DNA of 64,000 bases from GWE2-40-63 sp050251815. Lineage in GTDB: Bacteria; Bacteroidota; Bacteroidia; Bacteroidales; SZUA-534. The stretch's first letter is position 1; each line of letters opens with the position of its first letter. The translations under genes were made by a program, and so were the position numbers. Shown here piece after piece: positions 51,650 through 60,120 of this stretch. The stretch lies in contig JBFWMB010000015.1 in the NCBI GenBank assembly GCA_050251815.1, forward strand, positions 1 to 64,000, read 5' to 3'. The notes below the pieces were generated by a model. It was not told the DNA's origin, did no database searches, and saw nothing but the letters and a program-made list of their open reading frames with translations.

Positions 51650-52495
51650 TTACCCGGCGGCCTGAAGTATTTTTTCAATATCGAACTTTTTCATTTGCAT
51701 AAATGCTTCCACTACTTTTGGAGCTTTAAGTGGATTGTTCATCAATTGTTCCAATACCGTGGGAATTATCTGCCACGAGACTCCAAATTTATCTTTAAGC
51801 CAGCCGCATTGCTCAGCTTCAGGAACTGCTGACAATCGATTCCAGAAATAATCAATTTCATCCTGTGTATCACATTCAACTACAAACGAAAGCGCCTCAT
51901 TAAAGCCAAAACCATGATCAAGAGAGCTGTCCATGGCCATGAAAACATGCTTACCCAAATTAAATTGTGCGTGCTTAACCAGGCCTTCGGGTTCCGGTTC
52001 TTCTTTCTCAAAACGTAGTATTCCCCTTATTTTGGAATTCTTAAATACCGAAGTATAGCATTCAATAGATTCAGCAGCTTTTCCGCATTGGGCCCCGGTA
52101 AATAATAACGAAGGGGTAAATTTCTGCCCCACCTCTTCAATCTTTCCTAAAGCTAACTGCCACGATTGTCCGTATTGGTCCTGAACCCATCCGTATTTTT
52201 TGCTCCAGGCGTAAGAGCCAAGCGGCATTAAAATTTTGCCACCATGCAAAAACTGATTCCAGGCCGTATCGAGTTCTTTCTCGTTATCGCAAACCACATA
52301 AATTGATATGGATGGATTCAGCTGAAACTGTGAGCCACCGTTCAGACACATAAACTTTTGTTCGCCTGATTTAAAATTTACCACCAGGTGATTTTCTGAA
52401 ATAATTTTTGAATTATTGAAAACCGCACAATAGAATTCAGCTGCTTCACGGGCTTTTCCATCAAACCAAAGACAAGGATAAATTTGGGTATTCAT
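51650..52495 (-). CDS. Two-domain VOC (PhnB-like) protein
   Basis: A cytosolic 281-residue protein made of two tandem PhnB-type VOC domains: residues about 3-125 (ACLWFDGKAREAAEFYCAVF-like opening at 7-26) and about 132-265 (PSLLFTGAQCGKAAESIECY). Each ends in the family's GVSWQIIP or GQSWQLAL strand. Related single-domain proteins were misnamed 3-demethylubiquinone methyltransferase; no activity can be assigned. It is the last gene of the leftward six-gene cluster, 17 bp after the DUF1697 gene. Confidence 0.82.
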   Translation of the reverse strand: MNTQIYPCLWFDGKAREAAEFYCAVFNNSKIISENHLVVNFKSGEQKFMCLNGGSQFQLNPSISIYVVCDNEKELDTAWNQFLHGGKILMPLGSYAWSKKYGWVQDQYGQSWQLALGKIEEVGQKFTPSLLFTGAQCGKAAESIECYTSVFKNSKIRGILRFEKEEPEPEGLVKHAQFNLGKHVFMAMDSSLDHGFGFNEALSFVVECDTQDEIDYFWNRLSAVPEAEQCGWLKDKFGVSWQIIPTVLEQLMNNPLKAPKVVEAFMQMKKFDIEKILQAAG

Positions 52496-52512
52496 AATAA
52501 TAGTTTTTTTGG

Positions 52513-53058
52513 TTAATTCTTAACTGAATCCCGACTTAATTCCACCAGTTTTTTCATGGTATTCAGGTTTCGGGTGGTGGCAGTAATTTCGAGTTTGCGT
52601 TCCAAAAAAAGATTAGAAAGTTTTGACCGTGCTGCATTTTCAGGCAGGTAAAGATAAGCTTCATCTGTTCCAATAAACATTTTTTCCTTTCCAAAATCCA
52701 GTGTGCACAATTCGTCCACCTTAATTGGATTTGGCCTGTTTTTAAACAACACATAAAACACCCGCGAAGGATCAAAGCCATCATTGAAAGGATTAGCTTC
52801 TAAAACTTTTTGTAATTGATTTCCTGTGCGAACTACTACCGAAATATGCGCACCCATATGTTGCTTAATCAACTCATGTACTTTCATTTCAATTTCTTTT
52901 GCCGAGAGTTTGGTATCGACCAGGGCATTTCCGCTTTGAATGTAAGTTCGTACATTTTCAAATCCGGCTTCTGAAAGTATGGTTCTGAGCTGCGCCATGG
53001 GAACCTTGTTTTTTCCTGTGGGCATTACCCCGCGTAAGAGTACAATATAAGTTTTCAT
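52513..53058 (-). CDS. DUF1697 family protein
   Basis: A 181-residue soluble protein with the family's opening YIVLLRGVMPTGKNKVPMAQ, then LRTILSEAGFENVRTYIQSG (about 5-44), GNALVD and the C-terminal ATTRNLNTMKKL. DUF1697 proteins are widespread and uncharacterised. It probably belongs to the detoxification-like operon by position. Confidence 0.85.
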   Translation of the reverse strand: MKTYIVLLRGVMPTGKNKVPMAQLRTILSEAGFENVRTYIQSGNALVDTKLSAKEIEMKVHELIKQHMGAHISVVVRTGNQLQKVLEANPFNDGFDPSRVFYVLFKNRPNPIKVDELCTLDFGKEKMFIGTDEAYLYLPENAARSKLSNLFLERKLEITATTRNLNTMKKLVELSRDSVKN

Positions 53059-53107
53059 TAGCTTGCCTAGTTAGTTTTTTTCTAGTTTAAAAAAGCCTGA
53101 TACTTTT

Positions 53108-53551
53108 CTAATCTTTAGGTTCGGAACAAACAAACATCCAATGAATGCCAAATTTATCCTCACAACTTCCGTAATAATCGCCCCAAAACATATCCTGCAA
53201 TTCCTGCTCAACCAAGCCGCCTTCAGACAATTCTGAAAACAGGCGTTTGGTTTCTTCGCGGGTATCCGGTTGCAGGTTAATGTACAAATTATTTCCTTTT
53301 GTTACCTTAAACCCCATCAACTCAGGGGCATCAGTACCCATAAGCACATGACCGCCCAGTATGGGTAACGAAACATGCATCACCAGGTTCAAATCTTTTT
53401 CAGCTAATGCGGGCTGTCCTTCTGCAGAAGGAATATCTTTAAACCGCATAAGGCCTTCGCCGGAAAATTCAGTTCCAAAAACTTTTTTATTAAAGTTAAA
53501 CGCTTCTTCGGTTTTGTTTGTAAAGTTTAAATAAGTGCTTACAGTTGCCAT
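53108..53551 (-). CDS. Single-domain VOC (PhnB-like) protein
   Basis: A 147-residue VOC protein with the opening STYLNFTNKTEEAFNFNKKV, the strand HVLMGTDAPELMGF and the ending WGDYYGSCEDKFGIHWMFVC. It is related to each half of the 281-residue VOC protein in the same cluster. The substrate is unknown. It begins 3 bp before the stop-proximal end of the SRPBCC gene, so the two are very tightly packed. Confidence 0.85.
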   Translation of the reverse strand: MATVSTYLNFTNKTEEAFNFNKKVFGTEFSGEGLMRFKDIPSAEGQPALAEKDLNLVMHVSLPILGGHVLMGTDAPELMGFKVTKGNNLYINLQPDTREETKRLFSELSEGGLVEQELQDMFWGDYYGSCEDKFGIHWMFVCSEPKD

Positions 53552-53554
53552 AGC

Positions 53555-54451
53555 TTAATTGTTTAAGGTATTCGTTTCACAAAGTTCTTTTAATGTTTTT
53601 AATGCATTGGGCCACATACCTTCAAAATGCTTTTTAAACTCCTCGTTTATTTTGGTTAAGTAAACGGTTAGCAGGGTTTTTCCATTGGTTTCTTTAAACC
53701 AATAACTTTCGATAGCCCCAGCCCAAACATCCACCTCAGGACCGCTTAAGATTTCTTCTCCTTCGATATACAAACCCATGTGCTCAATAACAATCAACCG
53801 ATTGGGAATGTTGGTATTAATGCGACTTACCATTCCTCCCTCTTTCCCATTTTTATCGGTACCAACAAAAAGTATTTTTGCTCCCTGCTCCCATGAACCC
53901 TTAAAACGCGAGGTTGAATTAAAAGCCGCTGTCCATGTAGTATAATGCTTTTGGTGCAGCATGGTTTGATAAACTTTAGCAGCCGGAGCATTAATAAGGA
54001 TTTCGAACTGAAGGATGCTGTTTTGCTCCAATTCTTCAACATAGTTTTTAAAATGGTTTAAAATCGATTGCCATCCTTGTTGTTGCATTTCGGGTGGGTT
54101 TTCACCTTCAGCATCGAAATGCTCTGTAATCCGGGTTTGTCCGCTTTGTGGTTCAAAAATAACCTGAACTTTTCGTTGGTCAGGCATTACATAGGCAATT
54201 TTTTCAAAGGGAATAATCTCGGTATAGATGCCTTCAAAATCGAAGCCCATATTGCCATCTTTAGATTCCATGCGGGAATAGATTTTTCCGCCAACTGTCA
54301 AATCAACGGTGGCTTTTGGCGTATGCCAATCATCTGATGCTGCATTCCATTGAACGATATGATTGGGATCGTTCCAATAGTTCCACACTTTTTGTACCGG
54401 GGCATTTACTTCTGCGACAACGGTAATTACAGGTTTTTGTTTTTTTTCCAT
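53555..54451 (-). CDS. Fused double SRPBCC/AHSA1-like protein
   Basis: A 298-residue protein with two consecutive START-like domains. The first (about 4-143) has the AHSA1 pattern VNAPVQKVWNYWNDPNHIVQ, then GGKIYSRMESKDG and GWQSILNHFKNYVEEL. The second (about 150-295) repeats it as INAPAAKVYQTMLHQKHYTT, WPNALKTLKEL. Usually these are separate proteins that bind hydrophobic ligands. The ATG at 54451 is used; an in-frame extension upstream overlaps the DUF4287 gene and has no family resemblance. Confidence 0.8.
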   Translation of the reverse strand: MEKKQKPVITVVAEVNAPVQKVWNYWNDPNHIVQWNAASDDWHTPKATVDLTVGGKIYSRMESKDGNMGFDFEGIYTEIIPFEKIAYVMPDQRKVQVIFEPQSGQTRITEHFDAEGENPPEMQQQGWQSILNHFKNYVEELEQNSILQFEILINAPAAKVYQTMLHQKHYTTWTAAFNSTSRFKGSWEQGAKILFVGTDKNGKEGGMVSRINTNIPNRLIVIEHMGLYIEGEEILSGPEVDVWAGAIESYWFKETNGKTLLTVYLTKINEEFKKHFEGMWPNALKTLKELCETNTLNN

Positions 54452-54476
54452 GAGGGTAAATTTAAATCTGTTACTA

Positions 54477-54695
54477 TCAACTTTTCTTCCCTTTAAACAA
54501 GACATAAATTGCCATTGCGTGGCCGTGTCCCAGTTCAAAGTCATCTTTTAACCATTGCACAACTTGTCCTGCTTTTACATCTGCTTTTAACTTTCCGTGT
54601 TCAATAAAATTCTTTTGGGTAGCTAGATTGATAAAGTCATCCGGAGATTTTCCGGTCTTTTTTTGAATGTTTTCTAAATACGCTTGAAATGACAT
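54477..54695 (-). CDS. DUF4287 family small protein
   Basis: A 72-residue soluble protein, SFQAYLENIQKKTGKSPDDF near 2-21, then KADVKAGQVVQWLKDDFELG and HGHAMAIYVLFKG. This is the complete DUF4287 domain, often found alone or fused to SRPBCC proteins, which fits its place between the DoxX and SRPBCC genes. Confidence 0.85.
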   Translation of the reverse strand: MSFQAYLENIQKKTGKSPDDFINLATQKNFIEHGKLKADVKAGQVVQWLKDDFELGHGHAMAIYVLFKGKKS

Positions 54696-54700
54696 GTTTG

Positions 54701-55084
54701 TTAAAATTTATTCATTAAAAATTTAATTAGATTTTCGTTTCGGTAAGCCAAACCAGCCCAGGCAAGTATGCCCATATAAACCGGGAAAAGCGTGTGACTG
54801 AAAACCGGACTGCCAACCCTAAAATTTGTGGCAACCGCTCCACCCAAATATGCCGTTAGTAAAATCGCCCCAATTACTGAAGTTGGGGGAATTGCATATA
54901 ACAAAGTGCTTACCAACAAAATCAAACCAATTATAAACACCGTGTTTGCAGGATAACCCAGTTCAATGGTTGTTTTTACCGATTCTTCAATTCCGATTAG
55001 TTTACCGATGCTATCGAACAAGAGAAAAATAATTACCAAGGTAGTTAAAACCCAACCCACTGTTTTTTTTGCTTTCATTTTCAT
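54701..55084 (-). CDS. DoxX-like small membrane protein
   Basis: A 127-residue protein with four hydrophobic helices and the DoxX-type pattern FDSIGKLIGIEESVKTTIEL, GYPANTVFIIGLILL and YLGGAVATNFRVGSP. The first gene of the six-gene leftward cluster. ATGs at 55084 and 55078 are both possible, and an upstream TTG is less likely. A -7-like TAAGTTTG on the minus strand (55147-55154) could be its promoter, although no -33 box is evident. Confidence 0.8.
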   Translation of the reverse strand: MKMKAKKTVGWVLTTLVIIFLLFDSIGKLIGIEESVKTTIELGYPANTVFIIGLILLVSTLLYAIPPTSVIGAILLTAYLGGAVATNFRVGSPVFSHTLFPVYMGILAWAGLAYRNENLIKFLMNKF

Positions 55085-55287
55085 CAATTTTAAGGTTGTT
55101 ACATTAATAGTTCGTAAAAAAATATTGTTTTTCAATTCATATTTAGCAAACTTAAGCTGGATTTTTTTACTTTAGTGTGTATATAAACGACAAATAAAAG
55201 GCAAAATGCGACATGCCTATTTGTATTTAGAAAACTGAAATATTTGACTGATAGCCCAAATAATCAGTCGTTTTAAAAAGTTGAGTT

Positions 55288-56262
55288 ATGAAGAAGATAG
55301 CCATCTTAGTTCCTGAACATTCGGTAATTCAGGCCATAGCCGATCCTCAATATTGTTTTAGTGCAGTGAACCATTATCGCATGCAAAAGGGATTGGAACC
55401 AGTATTTAAACTGAGTTTGGTTGGATTAAAACCACGTATTAAACTCAATCAGGGGAATTATTTGGTACAACCCGACGAGCTAACCCAACCGTTTGTTTCT
55501 TACGATTTAGTTATTATTCCCGCACTTTTCGGTGATTTACAAGTTGCCCTGGATGCCAATAAAAAATTTATTCCCTGGCTTATTAAACAATATGCAAAAG
55601 GAGCCGAACTCGCCTCGCTTTGTTTGGGTGCTTTTTTATTAGCCTCAACAGGTCTGGTAAATGGCATGAAATGCTCAACCCACTGGAGTTTTGCCAATAA
55701 ATTCCGCAACATGTTTCCCGAAGTAATTATGCAGGAAGGGCAAATTGTTACCGATGAACATGGGATTTACACCAGTGGCGGAGCCCATTCGTATTGGAAT
55801 TTATTGCTTCACCTGGTTGAAAAATATACCGACAGAGAAACCGCTATTTACATTTCAAAATACTTTGCCATAGACATTAACCGGAGCCTACAATCGGTTT
55901 TTGCTTTATTTACCGGGCAAAAAGACCATAACGACGAAGTAGTACAACAAGTACAACAATACATTGAACAGCATACTGAGAAACGCCTGACCGTAGAAAT
56001 GCTTGCTAAAAGTCAAGCCATCGGACGACGCAGTTTGGAACGCCGTTTTAAAAAAGCTACCAACAATTCGGTGCTTGAATACATACAGCGGGTTAAAATT
56101 GAAACCGCCAAACGGCAGTTCGAATCGAGCATTAAAAACATAAGCGAAGTAATGTTCGAAGTTGGATATACCGACAGCAAAGCCTTCCGGAGTACCTTTA
56201 AAAAAGTCACCGGATTAACACCGGCAGCTTACAGGAATCGCTATCGTAAAATCAGCGTATGA
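55288..56262 (+). CDS. GlxA-type AraC family regulator (DJ-1/PfpI sensor domain)
   Basis: A 324-residue transcription factor. Residues about 1-195 are a DJ-1/PfpI-like domain with the elbow ASLCLGAFLLAS near 109-120 and STHWSFANKF. Residues about 220-324 carry two AraC helix-turn-helix motifs (LTVEMLAKSQAIGRRSLERR, VMFEVGYTDSKAFRSTFKK). It is divergent from the DoxX-SRPBCC-VOC cluster, 203 bp away, and is the natural candidate for its regulator. Confidence 0.9.
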   Translation: MKKIAILVPEHSVIQAIADPQYCFSAVNHYRMQKGLEPVFKLSLVGLKPRIKLNQGNYLVQPDELTQPFVSYDLVIIPALFGDLQVALDANKKFIPWLIKQYAKGAELASLCLGAFLLASTGLVNGMKCSTHWSFANKFRNMFPEVIMQEGQIVTDEHGIYTSGGAHSYWNLLLHLVEKYTDRETAIYISKYFAIDINRSLQSVFALFTGQKDHNDEVVQQVQQYIEQHTEKRLTVEMLAKSQAIGRRSLERRFKKATNNSVLEYIQRVKIETAKRQFESSIKNISEVMFEVGYTDSKAFRSTFKKVTGLTPAAYRNRYRKISV

Positions 56263-56359
56263 CATGCTTGTTTTAAATATGTCGGCTTTTACCAGTTTAA
56301 CAAAATTTATGGTACAATTTATGTTACAAATTTTACCGAATCATTAAAACACAAACCAC

Positions 56360-57637
56360 ATGAACAAAAACTACTCCTCCCTGTTGGCGGTATTCCTACT
56401 TATCAATCTTGCATTTGTGGCTTGCCTGCCCGACGAAGACCTTGTAAAACCAAGTGCCTGTTTTACTTTCTCTCCTGAAACAAGCATTAAAACAGGCCAA
56501 TCAATTAGTTTCCAAAACTGTTCAAAAGATGGCAAAACCTACGCCTGGAATTTCGGCGACGGAGCCCATTCATCGGTAGCTAATCCAACACACACCTATA
56601 ACCAACCCGGTGAATACGAAGTTGTATTAGAAGTTTATAACAATTCGTTAAAAGACATTACAAGTCAAACAATTACCGTAATCGATCCGGAACCTGTGGC
56701 TTGTTTTAGTATTTCTCAAAATCCGATTGATGTAAATCAATCAGTTATCTTTACAAATTGTTCGCAAAACGCCAATTCGTATCGCTGGGATTTTAATTCC
56801 GACGGCATCACTGATTCCGAAGAAGCTTCGCCCAGCATGCGCTTTGAAAGTGAAGGCATTTACAATGTAAAACTTACTGCTATTAATGGAAGTTTATCAA
56901 ATTCCATTACCCAGCCCATACTGGTTGGAACCAGTTTATTCGATCCTACTGTTTACGATATGCCCATTCAGTGGAACGACTATTATTTTAATGAATTTGA
57001 TACTAAAGGAGACTGGTCAGAAGAATCGAATTCAGAATATACCACAGTTATTGAAGACAACCACTACAAACTCACTAACTTTTTGACCGAAAACCTGTAT
57101 TTGTTTTGGACCAATGTTGTGGGCATGCCCCAGACAACTACAAATTACGATATGGAAGCCCTCGTATTAATTGAATACGATGTGTCTACTGAAGGCGATG
57201 GCATTTTCTGGGCACTTGACCCCAACACTTTTGATTATTTTTATTACCGTTTCAGTCAATATGAAGGTACAGATTACTATATTGTTGGTAATACTGAAAA
57301 CGATAGTTGGGGAACAAACGGTTGGAGTTCAACCAATCTGGTAAATTTTGAAACATACAACAAGCTCACCGTACGAAAATTCTTTGGCCAATATTATGTT
57401 TTTATGAATGAACAATATTTGGGAAGCTATGATTATACCGGTGATTTTGGCGAAAAATTTGGATTTATTGTGGGTGCCGATTCAAAAATGTGGGTCGATT
57501 GGGTTGGTATCTGGGAAATGGATTTCAGCGCTACCAAAGCTGCAAAACCCAAATCGCACTTTAGCAACAGCAAACAGGTAAGCCCTTTTGGAAACCATGT
57601 TTTAAAAATAACATCACCTGCCAAAAGAATAAAATAG
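56360..57637 (+). CDS. PKD-domain surface lipoprotein
   Basis: A 425-residue exported lipoprotein; the lipobox LAFVAC gives Cys21. Two PKD domains follow, about 30-112 (AWNFGDGAHSS) and about 115-195 (YRWDFNSDGITDSE). The remaining part (about 200-400) is rich in Tyr, Trp and Asn and resembles a concanavalin-like carbohydrate-binding fold (FYYRFSQYEGTDYY, VRKFFGQYYVFMNEQYLG). It likely acts at the cell surface in glycan or matrix binding. No catalytic residues are apparent. Confidence 0.82.
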   Translation: MNKNYSSLLAVFLLINLAFVACLPDEDLVKPSACFTFSPETSIKTGQSISFQNCSKDGKTYAWNFGDGAHSSVANPTHTYNQPGEYEVVLEVYNNSLKDITSQTITVIDPEPVACFSISQNPIDVNQSVIFTNCSQNANSYRWDFNSDGITDSEEASPSMRFESEGIYNVKLTAINGSLSNSITQPILVGTSLFDPTVYDMPIQWNDYYFNEFDTKGDWSEESNSEYTTVIEDNHYKLTNFLTENLYLFWTNVVGMPQTTTNYDMEALVLIEYDVSTEGDGIFWALDPNTFDYFYYRFSQYEGTDYYIVGNTENDSWGTNGWSSTNLVNFETYNKLTVRKFFGQYYVFMNEQYLGSYDYTGDFGEKFGFIVGADSKMWVDWVGIWEMDFSATKAAKPKSHFSNSKQVSPFGNHVLKITSPAKRIK

Positions 57638-57666
57638 AAAAAAGAGGCTACGGCCTCTTTTTTTTA
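57638..57666. terminator. Bidirectional terminator between convergent genes
   Basis: AAAAAAGAGGC and GCCTCTTTTTTTT flank the tetraloop TACG. T runs on both strands serve the PKD lipoprotein gene and the cyclo-ligase gene, whose stop codon lies inside the structure. Confidence 0.85.
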
Positions 57667-58215
57667 TGCTTTAATAACCCGGCTCATGGCTTTATCATGA
57701 GCTTCAACCGGAACTTCTGCTACAAATTGAAAGTCGAAACAAACCCCAAGGGTTGTAGTTACTGTAGTTGCCAGTAATTTATCATAAAACCCCCGACCCC
57801 GACCCATTCTATAGTTGTTTTTATCAAATGCTACGCCTGGCACCACAATTAAGTCAATAGATGAAATATCCTCAAAGTCGGGACCAACAGGTTCCGGAAT
57901 TTGCATCAGTTCACCATTTTTAAGACCGTCCATTCCGGTAAAAACCTTTAGGCGTAAAATATCACCATCAACGGCAGGCAACAAAATAGTTTTCTGCTTC
58001 CACCAACGCATAATAAAATCGTGGGTATGTACTTCATCGCTCATCGACCAGTACACAAGAACAGTGTTGGCATTTTGAAAAAGTTCAAGTGCCTCAACCT
58101 GCTTAAAAATATTAGCTGATTTTACAAGCCGTTGCGACTCGGTCAAAGTCTTCTTTAGTTCTTTAATCTGTTTTCGTAAAGCTTTTTTTTGCTCAGCAAG
58201 CTTCGAACCTTCCAT
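57664..58215 (-). CDS. 5-formyltetrahydrofolate cyclo-ligase
   Basis: Folate-recycling enzyme that converts 5-formyl-THF to 5,10-methenyl-THF with ATP. The 183 residues show the basic N-terminal KKALRKQIKELKKTL, then VLVYWSMSDEVHTHDFI near 53-69, VPGVAFDKNNYRMGRGRGFY near 125-144 and DKLL. It is 28 bp downstream of gldB and probably read from the same message. Confidence 0.93.
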   Translation of the reverse strand: MEGSKLAEQKKALRKQIKELKKTLTESQRLVKSANIFKQVEALELFQNANTVLVYWSMSDEVHTHDFIMRWWKQKTILLPAVDGDILRLKVFTGMDGLKNGELMQIPEPVGPDFEDISSIDLIVVPGVAFDKNNYRMGRGRGFYDKLLATTVTTTLGVCFDFQFVAEVPVEAHDKAMSRVIKA

Positions 58216-58243
58216 AACTTCTTATTCTGGTTGCTTTATTTTT

Positions 58244-59248
58244 TTATGGCTTATATTTTGAATTGCTTAATATTTGTTGATAATCGCTCAGCTGCATCAA
58301 CTCTTGCAAGGTAATTTCAGGATGCTGCTTCAGGTACGATTTCACAATCTGGTAACCCAGCCAACGGCCGGTTCGCGAAGGCGATTCCCGGGAAAAAGTC
58401 GATGTAAAAGGCCCGTCGTCAATATAGCGCTTTATGTCTTTGTAGTCGGAAGAAAATAAAAGCTTGTTTTCAATAAGATACATCCACATTTGTCTTTCGT
58501 TTTTTTCGCACCAGCGCAATTTTGCATCGGGCATTCCCCATTTTACCGTATCGGCCAGATGCGGAAGCATGGCATCGAGAAAAACCTGAATCTTTCCATG
58601 ATATATCATCTGGCTAACCAAATTATCAGGATTGTGTGCATACTGAAATTCAGTAAGACCAACAGCCAACATTACGTCGCTGCTAATTTTATCGGGGCGC
58701 ATGGTATATCTGAGGTACATGGGGGTACGCAACATGCCGTAAAATTTGCTTTCGGTTCCCAAATATTTGTCGAGACTAATGCTTATGTACGCCGAATCGA
58801 CAACCAAACTTTGATTAAAACCCGATACATGAGTGTAAATAGTAGGAATGGTGTATTCGGGAAAATAATAATGGAAACGCTTAAACGCATCGCTTAATTC
58901 GTTTTTAAAATTCAAATCGGGAAAAACCCGTTGTACTTCATTGTAGGCTTCAACTATGTAGGGGTCGGTTAAAAAATAAGCCAGTTTTTCATCGTAATCC
59001 AATTGGTTGGTTCCTCCAATTGAAATTATCCGGTGGTTGTAAGCCTCGAAAAAAGCACCGTATTTTCCCTCCCAAAAAGGAACTTTACGCCAGATGCTAT
59101 CGGTAGGAGTTTGAAACAAATCGCGCTCAAACCGTTCAAATTGTTGGTTGGTTTCAATTTTTGAAATATCAATGTCCCAAATATTTTTATGGCATCCCCA
59201 TAAAAAAATGAATGACAAAAAGGAAAGCAACAAAATTCTTCTATTCAT
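58244..59248 (-). CDS. gldB: Gliding motility lipoprotein GldB
   Basis: A 334-residue lipoprotein with lipobox FLWGC (Cys19), required for gliding in Flavobacterium. Family marks are RFERDLFQTPTDSIWRKVPF near 40-59, the central DKYLGTESKFYGMLRTPMYL near 158-177, YHGKIQVFLDAMLPHLADT near 217-235 and the C-terminal GRWLGYQIVKSYL. The nearby nadE gene agrees with gldB-nadE linkage known in the phylum. gldC, often next to gldB, is absent here. Confidence 0.88.
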   Translation of the reverse strand: MNRRILLLSFLSFIFLWGCHKNIWDIDISKIETNQQFERFERDLFQTPTDSIWRKVPFWEGKYGAFFEAYNHRIISIGGTNQLDYDEKLAYFLTDPYIVEAYNEVQRVFPDLNFKNELSDAFKRFHYYFPEYTIPTIYTHVSGFNQSLVVDSAYISISLDKYLGTESKFYGMLRTPMYLRYTMRPDKISSDVMLAVGLTEFQYAHNPDNLVSQMIYHGKIQVFLDAMLPHLADTVKWGMPDAKLRWCEKNERQMWMYLIENKLLFSSDYKDIKRYIDDGPFTSTFSRESPSRTGRWLGYQIVKSYLKQHPEITLQELMQLSDYQQILSNSKYKP

Positions 59249-59266
59249 CGTCTAAAGAGTTTTCCG

Positions 59267-59284
59267 TAGTTTTGCACAAAGATA
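59267..59284. promoter_or_regulatory. Two facing -7 boxes between gldB and the PorT-like gene
   Basis: TAGTTTTG (59267-59274, plus) and TATCTTTG (complement of 59277-59284, minus) are both exact TAnnTTTG boxes pointing toward the two divergent genes. Neither has a clear -33 TTG at the right distance. Confidence 0.35.
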
Positions 59285-59355
59285 AACAGGCTTACCGATT
59301 TTATTTATCTTTATCGCGATTTTTGAACCTGGTTTTAACCATGAATCATTATATT

Positions 59356-60033
59356 ATGAAGAAGCTTACCTTATTAATTGCCTTTGCTTTGATTATAAGC
59401 AGCGCTTACAGTCAAAAAGTAAGAATGGGACTGGCCGCAAACCCACAACTTTCGTGGTTAACATCCGATGTTACCCGTGTTAAGGGCGACGGCCTGCAAA
59501 TGGGTTTTAGTTTTGGCATGCAAACCGATTTCTTTTTTTCCGATCGATACAGCATCACCACCGGTGTACTTATAAACAATACGGGCGGCAGCCTTACCTA
59601 CGACGATTCAATCCGTTTTAAAACAAGCGACGAAACCCTTGCGCTCGATCCGGGAAGTTCCATAAAATACCGGATCCAATACATCGATATTCCGCTGGCT
59701 TTCCGCATGGAATCGAACCAGATAGGTTATTTTGTGTATTATGCACAGTTTGGCATTACCAATCACCTGCGTGTTGGGGCCTCAGCAAATATTGAGGGTG
59801 CAACAAATCAAATTGCTGTTTCGAAGGATGGCGCCGGCTGCAAGGATGAGGTTGGATTTTTTAATATGGGTTATAACATTGGCGCCGGAACCAACTACTA
59901 TTTCTCAAAAAACACAGCCATTACCCTGGGAGTTTTATACACCAATGGTTTTATTGATGTAACAAAAAACAGCGATGTTGACGACAGCGCATACCTAAGA
60001 AGTTTCACCCTGAAAATTGGGTTGTTGTTCTAA
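59356..60033 (+). CDS. PorT-family outer-membrane beta-barrel protein
   Basis: A 225-residue outer-membrane protein. The Sec signal is at about 3-20 (LTLLIAFALIISSAYSQ). Eight alternating strands follow, for example QMGFSFGMQTDFFFSDRYSI, YFVYYAQFGITNHLRVGASA and LRSFTLKIGLLF at the end with a terminal aromatic. The gene is divergent from gldB. The ATG at 59356 opens the signal; an ATG 15 bp upstream is also in frame. It may be linked to secretion or gliding by position, but similar barrels have many roles. Confidence 0.78.
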   Translation: MKKLTLLIAFALIISSAYSQKVRMGLAANPQLSWLTSDVTRVKGDGLQMGFSFGMQTDFFFSDRYSITTGVLINNTGGSLTYDDSIRFKTSDETLALDPGSSIKYRIQYIDIPLAFRMESNQIGYFVYYAQFGITNHLRVGASANIEGATNQIAVSKDGAGCKDEVGFFNMGYNIGAGTNYYFSKNTAITLGVLYTNGFIDVTKNSDVDDSAYLRSFTLKIGLLF

Positions 60034-60120
60034 ATGCTAACCAAAGAATTCCTGATTTCAGTCAAGGCAAATAATCCCAGCACTTTCGGTCAACTAAAGG
60101 CCAATAAAACTTAAAATAGA

